Counted from the first letter of the stretch, positions 53,068 to 62,001 are shown. The stretch is 64,000 nucleotides of DNA from UMGS2069 sp900557585 (GCA_902476355.1 CABSCS010000008.1:13279-77278), one strand, 5' to 3'. The notes: a model not told the origin generated them from the letters alone. Translations and numbers: made by a program.

Positions 53068-54372
53068 ATGAGTATTCAAGATTTGCTTTATAAAAAAACT
53101 CTAGGAATGTCACTTACAAAAGAAGAAATTGATCTTATTATTTTGTCATATTATCAAGGCAAATATAATGATGCAAAAATGATTGATTTTTTAAAAACCA
53201 TTGATGTTGACAATTTTTCATATGAAGAAACATTTTATCTTGCCGATGCGCTTGCTTCTTTTGGAAACAAACTTGACATTCAAAAAGATGTTGGCTTTGT
53301 TCTTGACAAACACAGTGCTGGGGAATATTCTGATGCAAGCACTTTGATATTCATGTCTGTTTTGGCTTCTCTTGGTGTGAAAAATGTGAAATCACTTTCA
53401 AGCACCTATGGAACATTTAACAACTCACTTGACAGGTTCATGTTGTTTGATGGATTCAATGCAAAAATTTCTCGTGACAGACTTGTTCAAATTATAAACA
53501 AAACAAATGCTGGTGTTATTGAAGAGGATAACTTTGCCATTCTTGATAAAAAACTTTATAAACTTGCAAGAAAATTTCGAATCAATTCAATTCCTTTCAC
53601 CGCTGCATCAATACTTGCAAAAAAGATTGCGACAGGTGCAAGCGCAATTGTTTTTGATGTTAAAACCGGAGAGGGGGCAATGTTTCAATCTGAAATCTAT
53701 GCCGAAACCCTTGCAAAGTATCTTGTTGAAAGTGCAAAACTTGCGGGCTTTAAAGTTTCGGCAGTGATAAGCAATCTTGATCAACCTCTTGGCTCTTCGG
53801 TTGGGCTTCGAGTTGAGGTTGAAGAAGCACTTTCAGTAATCAGATGTGAGAAATCTCTTTATGCTTCAAAACTTCTTGATGTTTCTAAAGAACTTGTTAT
53901 AAATGCACTTATTTTGGCAGACTCAAAAATTACAAGAGTTGATGCTTCAAAAATGTTTGATGATGCAATCAATTCTGGAAATGCGCTCAACAAATTCAGA
54001 GAAATTATTGCTGAATATGGTGGCGAATTTGTAGACTTTAAACACACGCCAGACAAACTTCTTGATGGTGTTCATGTTTCATATCTATCGGCAAACAAAA
54101 GTGGATATGTGAATGATATTGTAATTTCAAGAGTTGTAAATGCATATAAAAACCTTGCATTTAAAAATGATAAAATTGATGATAAAAATGCAGGAATTGT
54201 TCTCCTTGTTGGAGAGGGGGATAAAATTTCAGAAGGAGATTTCATTGCAAGAATCTTCTATAATATTGAAAACAAAAAGTTTTCTGAAAGTCTTGTGATG
54301 TTGAAAGATGCATTCACGATTTCGCAAACAAAACCAACAAGCAAAAAGATTTTATATAAAGTGATAATCTAA
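53068..54372 (+). CDS. Divergent pyrimidine nucleoside phosphorylase-like protein
   Basis: This 434-residue protein has the fold and order of thymidine/pyrimidine nucleoside phosphorylases (class II): N-terminal helical domain, alpha/beta core, and a C-terminal domain. The conserved base-binding block NSIPFTAASILAKKIATGAS and VFDVKTGEGAMF are kept. Odd: the phosphate loop KHSTGGVGDKTS of the active family is KHSAGEYSDASTL here, and the glycine loop usually GRGLGHTGGT is STYGTFNNSL. So several phosphate-binding residues are lost. It precedes deoC, suggesting a nucleoside breakdown role, but activity may be altered. Confidence 0.85.
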   Translation: MSIQDLLYKKTLGMSLTKEEIDLIILSYYQGKYNDAKMIDFLKTIDVDNFSYEETFYLADALASFGNKLDIQKDVGFVLDKHSAGEYSDASTLIFMSVLASLGVKNVKSLSSTYGTFNNSLDRFMLFDGFNAKISRDRLVQIINKTNAGVIEEDNFAILDKKLYKLARKFRINSIPFTAASILAKKIATGASAIVFDVKTGEGAMFQSEIYAETLAKYLVESAKLAGFKVSAVISNLDQPLGSSVGLRVEVEEALSVIRCEKSLYASKLLDVSKELVINALILADSKITRVDASKMFDDAINSGNALNKFREIIAEYGGEFVDFKHTPDKLLDGVHVSYLSANKSGYVNDIVISRVVNAYKNLAFKNDKIDDKNAGIVLLVGEGDKISEGDFIARIFYNIENKKFSESLVMLKDAFTISQTKPTSKKILYKVII

Positions 54373-54438
54373 AAAAAACGCAAAAATGTGTTTGTAACAT
54401 TAAAAAACGCGTTCAAAACTATAAAAATTGGAGAAAAT

Positions 54439-55119
54439 ATGCTTTTTAGAAGAAAAGAAAAATATGTTGAAACAAGTCAACCTGCATTCGTAAATGATGC
54501 TGTTGAGTTCACTTTGCTTGACCCAAGAGCAATTGATTCTGACATTAAAACACTTGTGAACATTGCAATTAAAAACAACTATTATGCTGTTTGTGTGAAC
54601 CCAACAAATGTGTTTGTTGCAAAAGACATTATTTCAAAATGTTCTAAGCCGGACATTAAAATTGTGTCGGTTGTTGGGTTTCCTCTTGGTGCGAACAAAA
54701 TTGCAACAAAAGTTGAAGAGGCAAGAAACGCAATTGCAGACGGTGCTGATGAACTTGACATTGTGATAAACATTGCAAAAGCAAAAGAAAATGATTTTGG
54801 ATATATTAAAGATGAACTTTCAAGAATTGTTCGAATTTCAAAAGGTAGAATTTTGAAAGCAGTTATTGAAACTTGCTATCTTACGAGAGAAGAAATCAAA
54901 AATGTTTGCAAAGCGTGCATTAAAGCCAAAGTTGACTATGTGATGACCTCGACTGGTTATGGCAATGGCGGTGCAAATGTTGAAGATGTTTCATTTATTC
55001 ATGAAATGTTAGAGGGCAGGTGTGCAGTGAAAGCAAGTGGTGGAATACGCTCAAAGGCACAAGCAGAGGAACTTATTCGTGCAGGTGCAATTCGAATTGG
55101 AACAAGCAGGGTGATATGA
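54439..55119 (+). CDS. deoC: Deoxyribose-phosphate aldolase
   Basis: The enzyme cleaves 2-deoxyribose 5-phosphate to acetaldehyde and glyceraldehyde 3-phosphate. The 226-residue sequence has VGFPLGANKIATKVEEARNA, GADELDIVINI, the Schiff-base Lys region LKAVIETCYLT and KASGGIRSKAQAEELI. The ATG at 54439 follows GGAGA. The first 20 residues are unusual for the family. The stop overlaps the start of tsaE. With the upstream phosphorylase it fits deoxynucleoside salvage. Confidence 0.93.
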   Translation: MLFRRKEKYVETSQPAFVNDAVEFTLLDPRAIDSDIKTLVNIAIKNNYYAVCVNPTNVFVAKDIISKCSKPDIKIVSVVGFPLGANKIATKVEEARNAIADGADELDIVINIAKAKENDFGYIKDELSRIVRISKGRILKAVIETCYLTREEIKNVCKACIKAKVDYVMTSTGYGNGGANVEDVSFIHEMLEGRCAVKASGGIRSKAQAEELIRAGAIRIGTSRVI

Positions 55120-55532
55120 TGAAAAAATATATTTCTAACAGTGTCGAAGACACAAATAAAATTGCAGAAGAATTTGCAAGAACGATAGAACCTGGACAAA
55201 TTGTGCTTTTGGTTGGAGACCTTGGCGCTGGGAAAACCGCTTTTGTGAAAGGTGTTGTGAAGGCTCTTCATGGCGACCCAGACCAAGTGACAAGCCCAAC
55301 CTTTACAATTGTGAACGAATATTCGCTTGATGATTTTCCAATTTATCACTTTGACCTTTACAGGCTTGAAAATCCAAATGAACTTTATAATATTGGTTTT
55401 GAAGAATATTTCTATGGCTCGGGCGTTTGCTTTATAGAGTGGCCAGAGCGTGCTTCTGACTTTTTTGATGACAATACAATTGTTGTAAACATCAAAAAAC
55501 TAGGAGACAACAAAAGAGAAATTTCTTTTTAG
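55119..55532 (+). CDS. tsaE: tRNA threonylcarbamoyladenosine biosynthesis ATPase TsaE
   Basis: TsaE is the ATPase partner of TsaB/TsaD in t6A37 modification. The 137-residue product has Walker A GDLGAGKTAF, SPTFTIVNEY, HFDLYRL and IEWPERASDF. Two adjacent ATGs (55116, 55119) follow AGGGTG; I prefer 55119 for spacing. It overlaps deoC and is followed by tsaB. Confidence 0.95.
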   Translation: MKKYISNSVEDTNKIAEEFARTIEPGQIVLLVGDLGAGKTAFVKGVVKALHGDPDQVTSPTFTIVNEYSLDDFPIYHFDLYRLENPNELYNIGFEEYFYGSGVCFIEWPERASDFFDDNTIVVNIKKLGDNKREISF

Positions 55533-55541
55533 GAGAAAATG

Positions 55542-56141
55542 ATGAAAACTTTAATTTTAGATGCTTCATATGCACAAAAGGTTGCCTTGCTTGAAAATGG
55601 CAAACTTATTTGTGAAAAGATAAGCACAGGTGCAAAAGCCGACATTTTCATGACTCTTGTTGACGAGGTTTTGAAAAGCGCAAAAATAGACATTGCAAAC
55701 ATTGATGAAATTTGCGTGAATGTTGGTCCAGGAAGTTTCACGGGCATTCGTGTTGCGGTGTCGGTTGCCAAAGGTCTTGGCATCACAAAAAATGTGAAAT
55801 ATAAACAATTTGATTCTTTCGATTATTTTGACAAAAAACAAAACATTGTTTTGGTTGGATTTTCAAACTATGTCTATGTTAAAATGGCAAACGGAAAAGA
55901 AGATTGCGTCTTGATTTCTGACCTTGACAAAAAACTTTCATATGTTGTTTGTGACCAAAAATTATTTGAAAAATTGAATATAAATGGTTTTAAAGTTAAA
56001 CTTGAAAATCAACTTTCATTTGACAAGATTGATGCAATTATAAATGGTAAAAATGTTTCAATTTCTGAAATTAGACCGCTATATTTGCGTGCTTCTCAGG
56101 CAGAGATTCAACGTGAAAACAAACTTAAAGGAGTGAAATAA
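55542..56141 (+). CDS. tsaB: tRNA threonylcarbamoyladenosine biosynthesis protein TsaB
   Basis: TsaB is an inactive ASKHA-fold paralogue of TsaD that forms its partner. The 199-residue product has LILDASYAQKVALLENGKL and the conserved VGPGSFTGIRVAVSVAKGLG. Two ATGs (55539 and 55542) follow AGGAG; the second is better spaced. Its C-terminal half is shorter and more diverged than in Bacillus. Its stop overlaps the rimI start. tsaD is not adjacent here. Confidence 0.93.
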   Translation: MKTLILDASYAQKVALLENGKLICEKISTGAKADIFMTLVDEVLKSAKIDIANIDEICVNVGPGSFTGIRVAVSVAKGLGITKNVKYKQFDSFDYFDKKQNIVLVGFSNYVYVKMANGKEDCVLISDLDKKLSYVVCDQKLFEKLNINGFKVKLENQLSFDKIDAIINGKNVSISEIRPLYLRASQAEIQRENKLKGVK

Positions 56142-56566
56142 TGGAATTTTCTATTGCAACCATAAATGATTTTGGAGAACTTGACGCTCTTCAAAAATCG
56201 TGTCTTGAAAAACTTGAACATCAAGATTTTGGATATATTTTAAGAAGTAAAAACTATCTTGTTTTGCAAGGTAAAATTGATGACAAAGTTGTTTGCTTTG
56301 TTTCGGCAACTGTGTCATTTGATCAGTCTGACATTTTGCAAGTTTGTGTTGATGAAAATTGGCGCAGACAAGGTTTTGCAAAAGAACTTTTAAAAGAACT
56401 TGAAAATATAATGAAAGAGAAGGGTGTTAAAGAATTGTTTCTTGAAGTGAACGAGAACAACGCGCCAGCACTTGCTCTTTACAGTTCAATGAACTTTTCT
56501 GTTTTAAGCAAAAGAGAAAAATACTATGGTGAAGAAGATGCCATTGTAATGCACAAAGCACTTTAA
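56141..56566 (+). CDS. rimI: Ribosomal protein S18-alanine N-acetyltransferase RimI-like
   Basis: This 141-residue GNAT protein has the acetyl-CoA motif ENWRRQGFAKELLKELE and the C-terminal ELFLEVNENNAPALALYSS, with YGEEDAIVMHKAL at the end, as in RimI. It acetylates the N-terminal Ala of S18 in E. coli; the substrate in Bacillota is less certain. Position after tsaB supports the name. Confidence 0.92.
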   Translation: MEFSIATINDFGELDALQKSCLEKLEHQDFGYILRSKNYLVLQGKIDDKVVCFVSATVSFDQSDILQVCVDENWRRQGFAKELLKELENIMKEKGVKELFLEVNENNAPALALYSSMNFSVLSKREKYYGEEDAIVMHKAL

Positions 56567-56589
56567 GATTTTTTGAAATTTTGTTTGAA

Positions 56590-57315
56590 ATGGATTTTGA
56601 TTTTGTTTCTGGGAAAGGAAAATTTATATTTTTTTTACACGGCTGGGGTGGTGACAAAAACTCCTTTGCCATTATGAAGAACCATATTGCTGAAATTGAC
56701 CGCAATATGGTTTTTGTTTCTTTCGCGGGTTTTGGAAACACGCCCGAGCTAAGCAAGCCATATTATGTTCAAGACTATGTGAACGACCTTGTTGATTTGA
56801 TTGTTAAAGTAGCAAAAGGGAAAAGTGTTGACATTGTTTGCCATTCTTTTGGTGCGCGTGTTGCGGTTTTGCTTGCAAGTCAATATCCTTTGCTTGTGAA
56901 TAAAATTATGATTATTGACGGTGCGGGAATAAAGCCAAGGCATGGTCTTGGATATTATTTGAAAGTTGCAAAATATAAAAAATTAAAGCGTCAAGTTTTG
57001 CGAAAAAAGAAGGATGCAAGTGTTCTTGAAAAATTTGGTTCAAATGATTATAAAGCACTTTCACATATGATGAAACAAACATTTATAAATGTTGTAAATC
57101 AAGATTTGAAAAAAGAGGCAAGCAAAATAAAAACGCAAATTTTGCTGTTTTGGGGTGAAAAAGACACCGAAACACCACTATATATGGCAAAAAAGTATAA
57201 AAGGGTTTTAAAGGATAGTAAACTTGTTGTCGTCAAAAACGCAGGGCATTTTGCGTATCTTGACAACTTTGAATTGTTTTATGATTGTTTCAAAAAGTTT
57301 ATTTTGCAAGATTAA
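56590..57315 (+). CDS. Alpha/beta hydrolase
   Basis: This 241-residue protein has the alpha/beta-hydrolase order: oxyanion loop LHGWGGDKNSF, nucleophile elbow VCHSFGARVAV (Ser in C-H-S-F-G, with Cys replacing the first Gly of GxSxG), acid GEKDTETP, and catalytic His NAGHFAYLD. Substrate unknown. No ribosome site is clear; the ATG at 56590 is chosen over a TTG at 56581. It lies between the t6A genes and murF-ddl, and in related gut Clostridia similar hydrolases sit beside cell-wall genes (recalled, not checked). Confidence 0.85.
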   Translation: MDFDFVSGKGKFIFFLHGWGGDKNSFAIMKNHIAEIDRNMVFVSFAGFGNTPELSKPYYVQDYVNDLVDLIVKVAKGKSVDIVCHSFGARVAVLLASQYPLLVNKIMIIDGAGIKPRHGLGYYLKVAKYKKLKRQVLRKKKDASVLEKFGSNDYKALSHMMKQTFINVVNQDLKKEASKIKTQILLFWGEKDTETPLYMAKKYKRVLKDSKLVVVKNAGHFAYLDNFELFYDCFKKFILQD

Positions 57316-57667
57316 AAAGTAAGTGTGGGTGAAATGGTTGTCGGAGATAAAGTTTAGGATGTGCTATTATTAAAATCAAATTCAACCAATAATTATTATC
57401 AAATTTGAAATTGTAATTTTGATAGTCTAAGATTTTGTTTTGCGAAATTTTCATGTGTGTTTAATCAATATTTTAAAACGTCGTTGTAAGAAAAAGATAT
57501 TTTTGTTGACGATTACTTGTCTGTTATTTTTCATTTATGCAATTTTGCAGTAGGCATTAAACTTTCGTTTTGTTTAGGCATATTTAATCGCTTTCATTTG
57601 CATTGAATTTGTTTTTTAATATTTATTTCTTTACGAGTTCACTTTTTCAAGATAAATGCCAAATTGG
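57316..57667. other. Gene-free AT-rich gap before the Mur ligase gene
   Basis: No supported open frame or strong hairpin in about 350 bases; only weak AT inverted repeats. The promoter of the next gene is at its end. Confidence 0.5.
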
Positions 57668-57696
57668 TTGCGATATTTGTTTTTTTATTATAAAAT
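57668..57696 (+). promoter_or_regulatory. Promoter of the Mur ligase-ddl pair
   Basis: TTGCGA (57668-57673), a 17-base spacer and TAAAAT (57691-57696). Confidence 0.6.
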
Positions 57697-57715
57697 AAAA
57701 GAAGGAGAAAACTGT

Positions 57716-59407
57716 ATGAATTTTTCACAACTTATTCTTGAAAACACAAGCAATCTTGCAGACATGCCTGCACCATTTGGGTTTGACACATGGCTCACTT
57801 TTTGGCTTGTTATGGCAATTTCGGTTACAAACGCAATTTTGATGGCTTTTGTTGGATATAAATTTTTGCATGTTTTGCAACTTTCATCATATCGAATGAA
57901 AGGCTATTTCAAATGGATAAAAGATAACAAGGGGAACGAATGGGGAAGACTTGTTGTTTTGTCGTTCTTGTCTTGCGCGGCACTGCTTATTACGAATGTT
58001 TTGCTTGAAGACTTTTTCATTTATAAAATCATGACATATATTGGACTGGTTTTCTATTTGATTTTCTGTATTGTTTATATTGTGAACCAATATTCAACCT
58101 CGCAAAAAGTTCCGCTTAAATATACAAAGCGAATGACAAGACTTGTTGTTGTCTATTCGATTCTTGTTTTTATTTTGACAGTTGTAATTTTGAATATTTC
58201 ATTTTTATATATTCCATATTTCAAACATGGCGCAGTTGGACTTATTCCAATGTTTGTTCCACTTCTTGTTTGCCTTGCATATTATATTACTTTGCCATTC
58301 GAAAAACTTCACAACCGCAGATTTGTGAAAAAGGCAACTGCAAAACTTGATGCTGACAAAAACCTTGTAAAAATTGGAATTACTGGAAGTTATGCAAAAA
58401 CCTCGGTGAAGAACATTTTAACAACGCTTCTTTCAATCAAATATAAGGTTATTCAAACCCCACAAAGTTACAACACTCCTCTTGGAGTTTCGAAAACCAT
58501 TCTTGAAAACTCGCTTGAAGGCTATGACATTTTCATTGCAGAAATGGGCGCAAGATATGTTGGCGACATTAAAGAACTTTGTGATATTGTAAAACCAAAC
58601 ATTGGAATTATTACTGGTCTTGGAAATCAACACCTTTTGACTTTTGGAAGTGAGGAAAATTTGGTTGCAACAAAAGGCGAACTTTCAGATTATATTTGCA
58701 AAACAAACGGCAAAATGTTTTTTAATGGTGACTGTGAAAAATGCAAAATCCTGTTTGACAAATGCACTGCTGAAAAACAAATGTGCTTTGGCTTTGATGA
58801 GAAAAGCAGACTTTTTGCAAAAAACCTTGAATATGACAATCGTGGCGTTTCGTTTACAATTGTTCTTGATAAAAAAGAATATAAAACCCACGCAGGGCTT
58901 CTTGGAAAACACAATGTTTCAAACATTATGCTTTGTGTTTCGGTTTGCTTGTCGCTTGGAATGACAATTGAAGAAGTTTTGAAAGGAATTGAACTTTTGG
59001 TTCCATCTCCACACAGAATGGCGCTTGTTCCCTCAAACGGTGCACTTGTTATTATTGACGATGCATATAATGGTAGTGTGGAAGGTTCAAAGGCTGCCCT
59101 TGAAGTATTGACAAATTATAGTGGCACAAAAGTTGTTATCACTCCTGGACTTGTTGAACTTGGAAAAGAACAAGTTGAATCGAACAAAGAACTTGGAAAA
59201 ATGATTGCAAAAAGTGCCGACTTTGTGATTATTAACGGAACAACAAACTATGAGAGTTTGCTTGCCGGCTTGAAAGAAGAAAACATGCCAGAAGACAAAA
59301 TTCTTCGTGCAGGAAGTTTGCATCAAGCAACATCGCTTCTTTCAGAAATCACAAAACCTGGTGACGTTGTTTTGTTTGAAAACGATTTGCCAGACAACTA
59401 TAACTAA
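57716..59407 (+). CDS. Membrane-bound MurF-like Mur ligase
   Basis: The 563-residue protein begins with a region of about 190 residues containing five hydrophobic helices in place of the usual MurF N-terminal domain. The Mur-ligase core follows: ATP loop GITGSYAKTSVKNIL near residue 219, IAEMGARYVGDI, and the ligase C-terminal domain with DDAYNGSVEGSKAAL, ending LFENDLPDNYN. MurF adds D-Ala-D-Ala to UDP-MurNAc-tripeptide. The P-loop has Ala where the family has Gly (SNGKTT-type). Adjacent ddl supports the MurF assignment. The ATG at 57716 follows AAGGAG. Confidence 0.85.
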   Translation: MNFSQLILENTSNLADMPAPFGFDTWLTFWLVMAISVTNAILMAFVGYKFLHVLQLSSYRMKGYFKWIKDNKGNEWGRLVVLSFLSCAALLITNVLLEDFFIYKIMTYIGLVFYLIFCIVYIVNQYSTSQKVPLKYTKRMTRLVVVYSILVFILTVVILNISFLYIPYFKHGAVGLIPMFVPLLVCLAYYITLPFEKLHNRRFVKKATAKLDADKNLVKIGITGSYAKTSVKNILTTLLSIKYKVIQTPQSYNTPLGVSKTILENSLEGYDIFIAEMGARYVGDIKELCDIVKPNIGIITGLGNQHLLTFGSEENLVATKGELSDYICKTNGKMFFNGDCEKCKILFDKCTAEKQMCFGFDEKSRLFAKNLEYDNRGVSFTIVLDKKEYKTHAGLLGKHNVSNIMLCVSVCLSLGMTIEEVLKGIELLVPSPHRMALVPSNGALVIIDDAYNGSVEGSKAALEVLTNYSGTKVVITPGLVELGKEQVESNKELGKMIAKSADFVIINGTTNYESLLAGLKEENMPEDKILRAGSLHQATSLLSEITKPGDVVLFENDLPDNYN

Positions 59408-59414
59408 TGGTCTT

Positions 59415-59436
59415 TCTTCCACAAAAGTGGAGGGAG
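59415..59436 (+). promoter_or_regulatory. Hairpin covering the ddl ribosome binding site
   Basis: TCTTCCAC (59415-59422) pairs with GTGGAGGG (59427-59434) across an AAAA loop, so most of the AGGGAG site of ddl (59431-59436) is in the stem. The murF-like stop is at 59405-59407, so a ribosome ending there would cover the 5' arm and open the site: this suggests translational coupling. Confidence 0.6.
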
Positions 59437-59437
59437 A

Positions 59438-60622
59438 ATGAAAAATATTTTATTGGTGTTTGGCGGAAAATCGTTCGAACACGACATTTCAATTATAACC
59501 GCTCTTATCATTAAAAACCGCTACCAAAATGGGAAATATAATCTTGTTCCTGTTTATGTTTCGGCAAATGAAGAGTGGTTTTATTTTGCAGGCAAAAAAA
59601 TGACGTCGCATATGTTTACAAATTTTGAAAAAACTCACTTGAAAGACAAATTTTATCCGGCATATTTCAAATCAAATCATAAAAGCATTTTTTATAAAAA
59701 AGGTCTTTTTGAAAATAAAGCAGATGTTTTTGCTGTTTTAAACTGCTGCCATGGCGGACTTGGAGAAGGCGGAACATATTTATCTTTGTTTGACGTTTGC
59801 AAAATTCCGTCTTCGGCGGGAAATCACACGGCACTTGGCATTTGCATGGATAAACTATTGTCAAAATATTGCTTTGCTGGACTTTCTGTTCCTTGTTTGA
59901 AATATTTTAAAGCAACAAAACAAGTATGGAAGACAAACAAAGAATTGATTTTTAAAAATGCAAAAAATCTTGGTTATCCAATGATTATTAAGCCAGCAAC
60001 TCTTGGAAGTAGCATTGGAATTGCGGTTGCAAAAAATCAAACTGAACTTGAAAACGGTTTGGAAACTGCCTTTGAATTTGACGAAAACTTGCTTATTGAA
60101 AAAGCAATTTTAGACAAGATGACAGAGTTTAATGTGGCATGCATGAGAAAAGACGGAAAGACAATTGTAAGCGAAATTGACAAGCCAATTCGAAGTGATG
60201 AGATTTTGTCTTTCAAAGATAAATATATTGGAAATGATAAAAATTTGCCGGCAAAAAATGGTGGAAAAAATTCACAAAAATCGCAACCAACAAAGGCTGG
60301 TGGCTATTTGTCTGAAAACAAAAAATTTGATACTTCTTTGCCTGAAAAATTGTCTGTGCAAATCAAAAACATTGCAAAGAAAGCATATGACGAACTTGGT
60401 CTTTTTGGAGTTTGCAGAGTTGACTTTTTAATGGACAAAAAGAACAATATATATCTGAACGAAATCAATGCCATTCCTGGTTCGCTTGCGTATTATTTCT
60501 TTGTTCCAAGCGTGTTTAAAACCATGGGTGAATTTGTTGATTGTTTGATTGATGAAGGCTTAAAAAACTTTGAAAATCAAAACAATGTTAAAAAAGAATA
60601 TATAACCAAACTTTTCAAATAA
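59438..60622 (+). CDS. ddl: D-alanine--D-alanine ligase
   Basis: The enzyme joins two D-Ala for peptidoglycan. The 394-residue protein has the ATP-grasp order: start LLVFGGKSFEHDISIITAL, lid region IKPATLGSSIGIAVA, EFNVACM, CRVDFLMD and the metal/substrate segment NEINAIPGSLAYYF. Odd: the loop between the second and third domain contains a 35-residue Lys/Asn/Gly-rich insertion (about residues 265-300, NDKNLPAKNGGKNSQKSQ). It follows the Mur ligase gene by 30 bases. Confidence 0.94.
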   Translation: MKNILLVFGGKSFEHDISIITALIIKNRYQNGKYNLVPVYVSANEEWFYFAGKKMTSHMFTNFEKTHLKDKFYPAYFKSNHKSIFYKKGLFENKADVFAVLNCCHGGLGEGGTYLSLFDVCKIPSSAGNHTALGICMDKLLSKYCFAGLSVPCLKYFKATKQVWKTNKELIFKNAKNLGYPMIIKPATLGSSIGIAVAKNQTELENGLETAFEFDENLLIEKAILDKMTEFNVACMRKDGKTIVSEIDKPIRSDEILSFKDKYIGNDKNLPAKNGGKNSQKSQPTKAGGYLSENKKFDTSLPEKLSVQIKNIAKKAYDELGLFGVCRVDFLMDKKNNIYLNEINAIPGSLAYYFFVPSVFKTMGEFVDCLIDEGLKNFENQNNVKKEYITKLFK

Positions 60623-60688
60623 TTTTTACAAAATTGCAGTAAATTTGCGTAATTTTCATGCTGTGATATCACATTTTGCGTTTTTTAT

Positions 60689-60719
60689 TAAAGCCACCAA
60701 TGATGTTTTGGTGGCTTTA
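60689..60719 (+). terminator. Terminator after ddl
   Basis: A perfect 12-bp stem, TAAAGCCACCAA (60689-60700) and TTGGTGGCTTTA (60708-60719); the T tail is short. Confidence 0.65.
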
Positions 60720-60856
60720 TGTATGTTTGACTAATAAATTTCATTCTTTTTATAAACTGGTTTTAGAACATGTTTTTTATACGAACAAATGCTCTGTTTT
60801 GTTGTTTTTTAGGTTTTAAAATATATCAATTTTTAATCAAAATATTATGTCGTTTT

Positions 60857-61816
60857 TTATAAGACTGCATTGCTATAATTTGCATAGGTTTGGTATTTTT
60901 TATAGATGGATTCGCACTCATTTTTAATGTTTGAAATCAGACTTGTTGGAGACAACACAGTGATGTTGTTTCCATATTGCATGATGCGGTGGATGAGACC
61001 ATATGAGTTGAAAACAACGGTTGAAATTGTAGAGGTTGATTCGCCTTTATTTATAAAAGCAAAGTCGCCACCAAGCCAATCGTATAGTTCTGGAATGAAA
61101 GAGTTTTTCACTTCGAGAGTGATTGTGATTTTTTCAAAATTTTTTTGAAAAGATGTGTTCCATGGCTTGTTTAAACAATTTATATTTTGGCGTTCGAACT
61201 TGTCTGGCAAAACTTCAATTTTCTTTATTCGTGAAAGTTTAAATAACCTAAAACTGTTTTTGAGTTCGCAAAAAGAATAAACATACCAAGACCCAGTTTT
61301 GAAAACAAGGGCATAGGGATGAATTATTCGTGTTGAGTTTTCTTTTTCTGCATATTCTATTTTAAGTTTAAACATGTTTTCAATTGCTTCGCTTATAAGT
61401 TCTTGATTGGTTGTGAAGTTTCCAGCAGAACCCCAAACGTCAGTGTCAATGACAACTTGTTGGCTTTTTTCAATTATTGATGCTGAATTTTTGTTGCAAG
61501 AATTTTTAATGCGCTCGAAAAGTGATGTGTTTGTGATGCCGTCAAATTTTCCTGGGTTTGCGCCAATATAGGAAAGGAAAGAACAAAGTTCATTGTTCGT
61601 GAAAAATCCAGAGTCAATTCTGCTTGTGTCTATCAAACTGAAACCGCCGTTTCTTCCAAGTGTTACAGAAAGGGGCATTCCTGCTTCAAGCAGTGTGTCA
61701 ATGCTTCTGTAAATTGTTTTGAGTGATGCTTCAAATTTTTCTGAAAGTTGCTTTGCTTTGTGAACCTTTCCGTCTAGAAGAGTAAGCATGATTGCAAGTG
61801 TGATATATTTTTTCAT
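60857..61816 (-). CDS. HTH-WYL transcriptional regulator
   Basis: The 319-residue protein has an N-terminal HTH (about residues 1-60: LTLLDGKVHKAKQLSEKF, SLKTIYRSIDTLLEAG) and a WYL domain (about 140-310) with IHPYALVFKTGSWYVYSFCE and a C-terminal WCX-type end. WYL regulators often bind nucleic acids or nucleotides and some, such as PafBC, control DNA damage genes. A LexA-type box lies upstream of its promoter. GCGAGG precedes the ATG. Confidence 0.9.
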   Translation of the reverse strand: MKKYITLAIMLTLLDGKVHKAKQLSEKFEASLKTIYRSIDTLLEAGMPLSVTLGRNGGFSLIDTSRIDSGFFTNNELCSFLSYIGANPGKFDGITNTSLFERIKNSCNKNSASIIEKSQQVVIDTDVWGSAGNFTTNQELISEAIENMFKLKIEYAEKENSTRIIHPYALVFKTGSWYVYSFCELKNSFRLFKLSRIKKIEVLPDKFERQNINCLNKPWNTSFQKNFEKITITLEVKNSFIPELYDWLGGDFAFINKGESTSTISTVVFNSYGLIHRIMQYGNNITVLSPTSLISNIKNECESIYKKYQTYANYSNAVL

Positions 61817-61839
61817 TGTTTTTGCCTCGCTTTGATTTG

Positions 61840-61868
61840 ATTATAAACTAAACAAAAATAAAAATCAA
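61840..61868 (-). promoter_or_regulatory. Promoter of the WYL regulator
   Basis: On the minus strand: TTGATT (61868-61863), a 17-base spacer and TATAAT (61845-61840). Confidence 0.65.
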
Positions 61869-61875
61869 CCAATTT

Positions 61876-61889
61876 CGAACATATGTTTG
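61876..61889. promoter_or_regulatory. LexA (DinR)-type box upstream of the WYL regulator
   Basis: CGAACATATGTTTG, identical to the box at 38253-38266, ends 7 bases upstream of the -35 of the WYL gene promoter. The next plus-strand promoter is about 85 bases away. Confidence 0.65.
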
Positions 61890-61972
61890 ATATTTTTATT
61901 TTTTATAATTTGGCGAGATTTTTGTTGAGCATAAAAAATTTTTGCTAATTTGAAAATTTTGCTTTTTTTTGT

Positions 61973-62001
61973 TTGGAAAAATACAATATATAATATATAA
62001 T
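61973..62001 (+). promoter_or_regulatory. Promoter of the disordered-protein gene
   Basis: TTGGAA (61973-61978), a 17-base spacer and TATAAT (61996-62001). Confidence 0.6.

Noticed and set aside
60767..60790. A third LexA box near GAACATGTTTT
   Set aside because: The half-sites are two bases apart instead of four.
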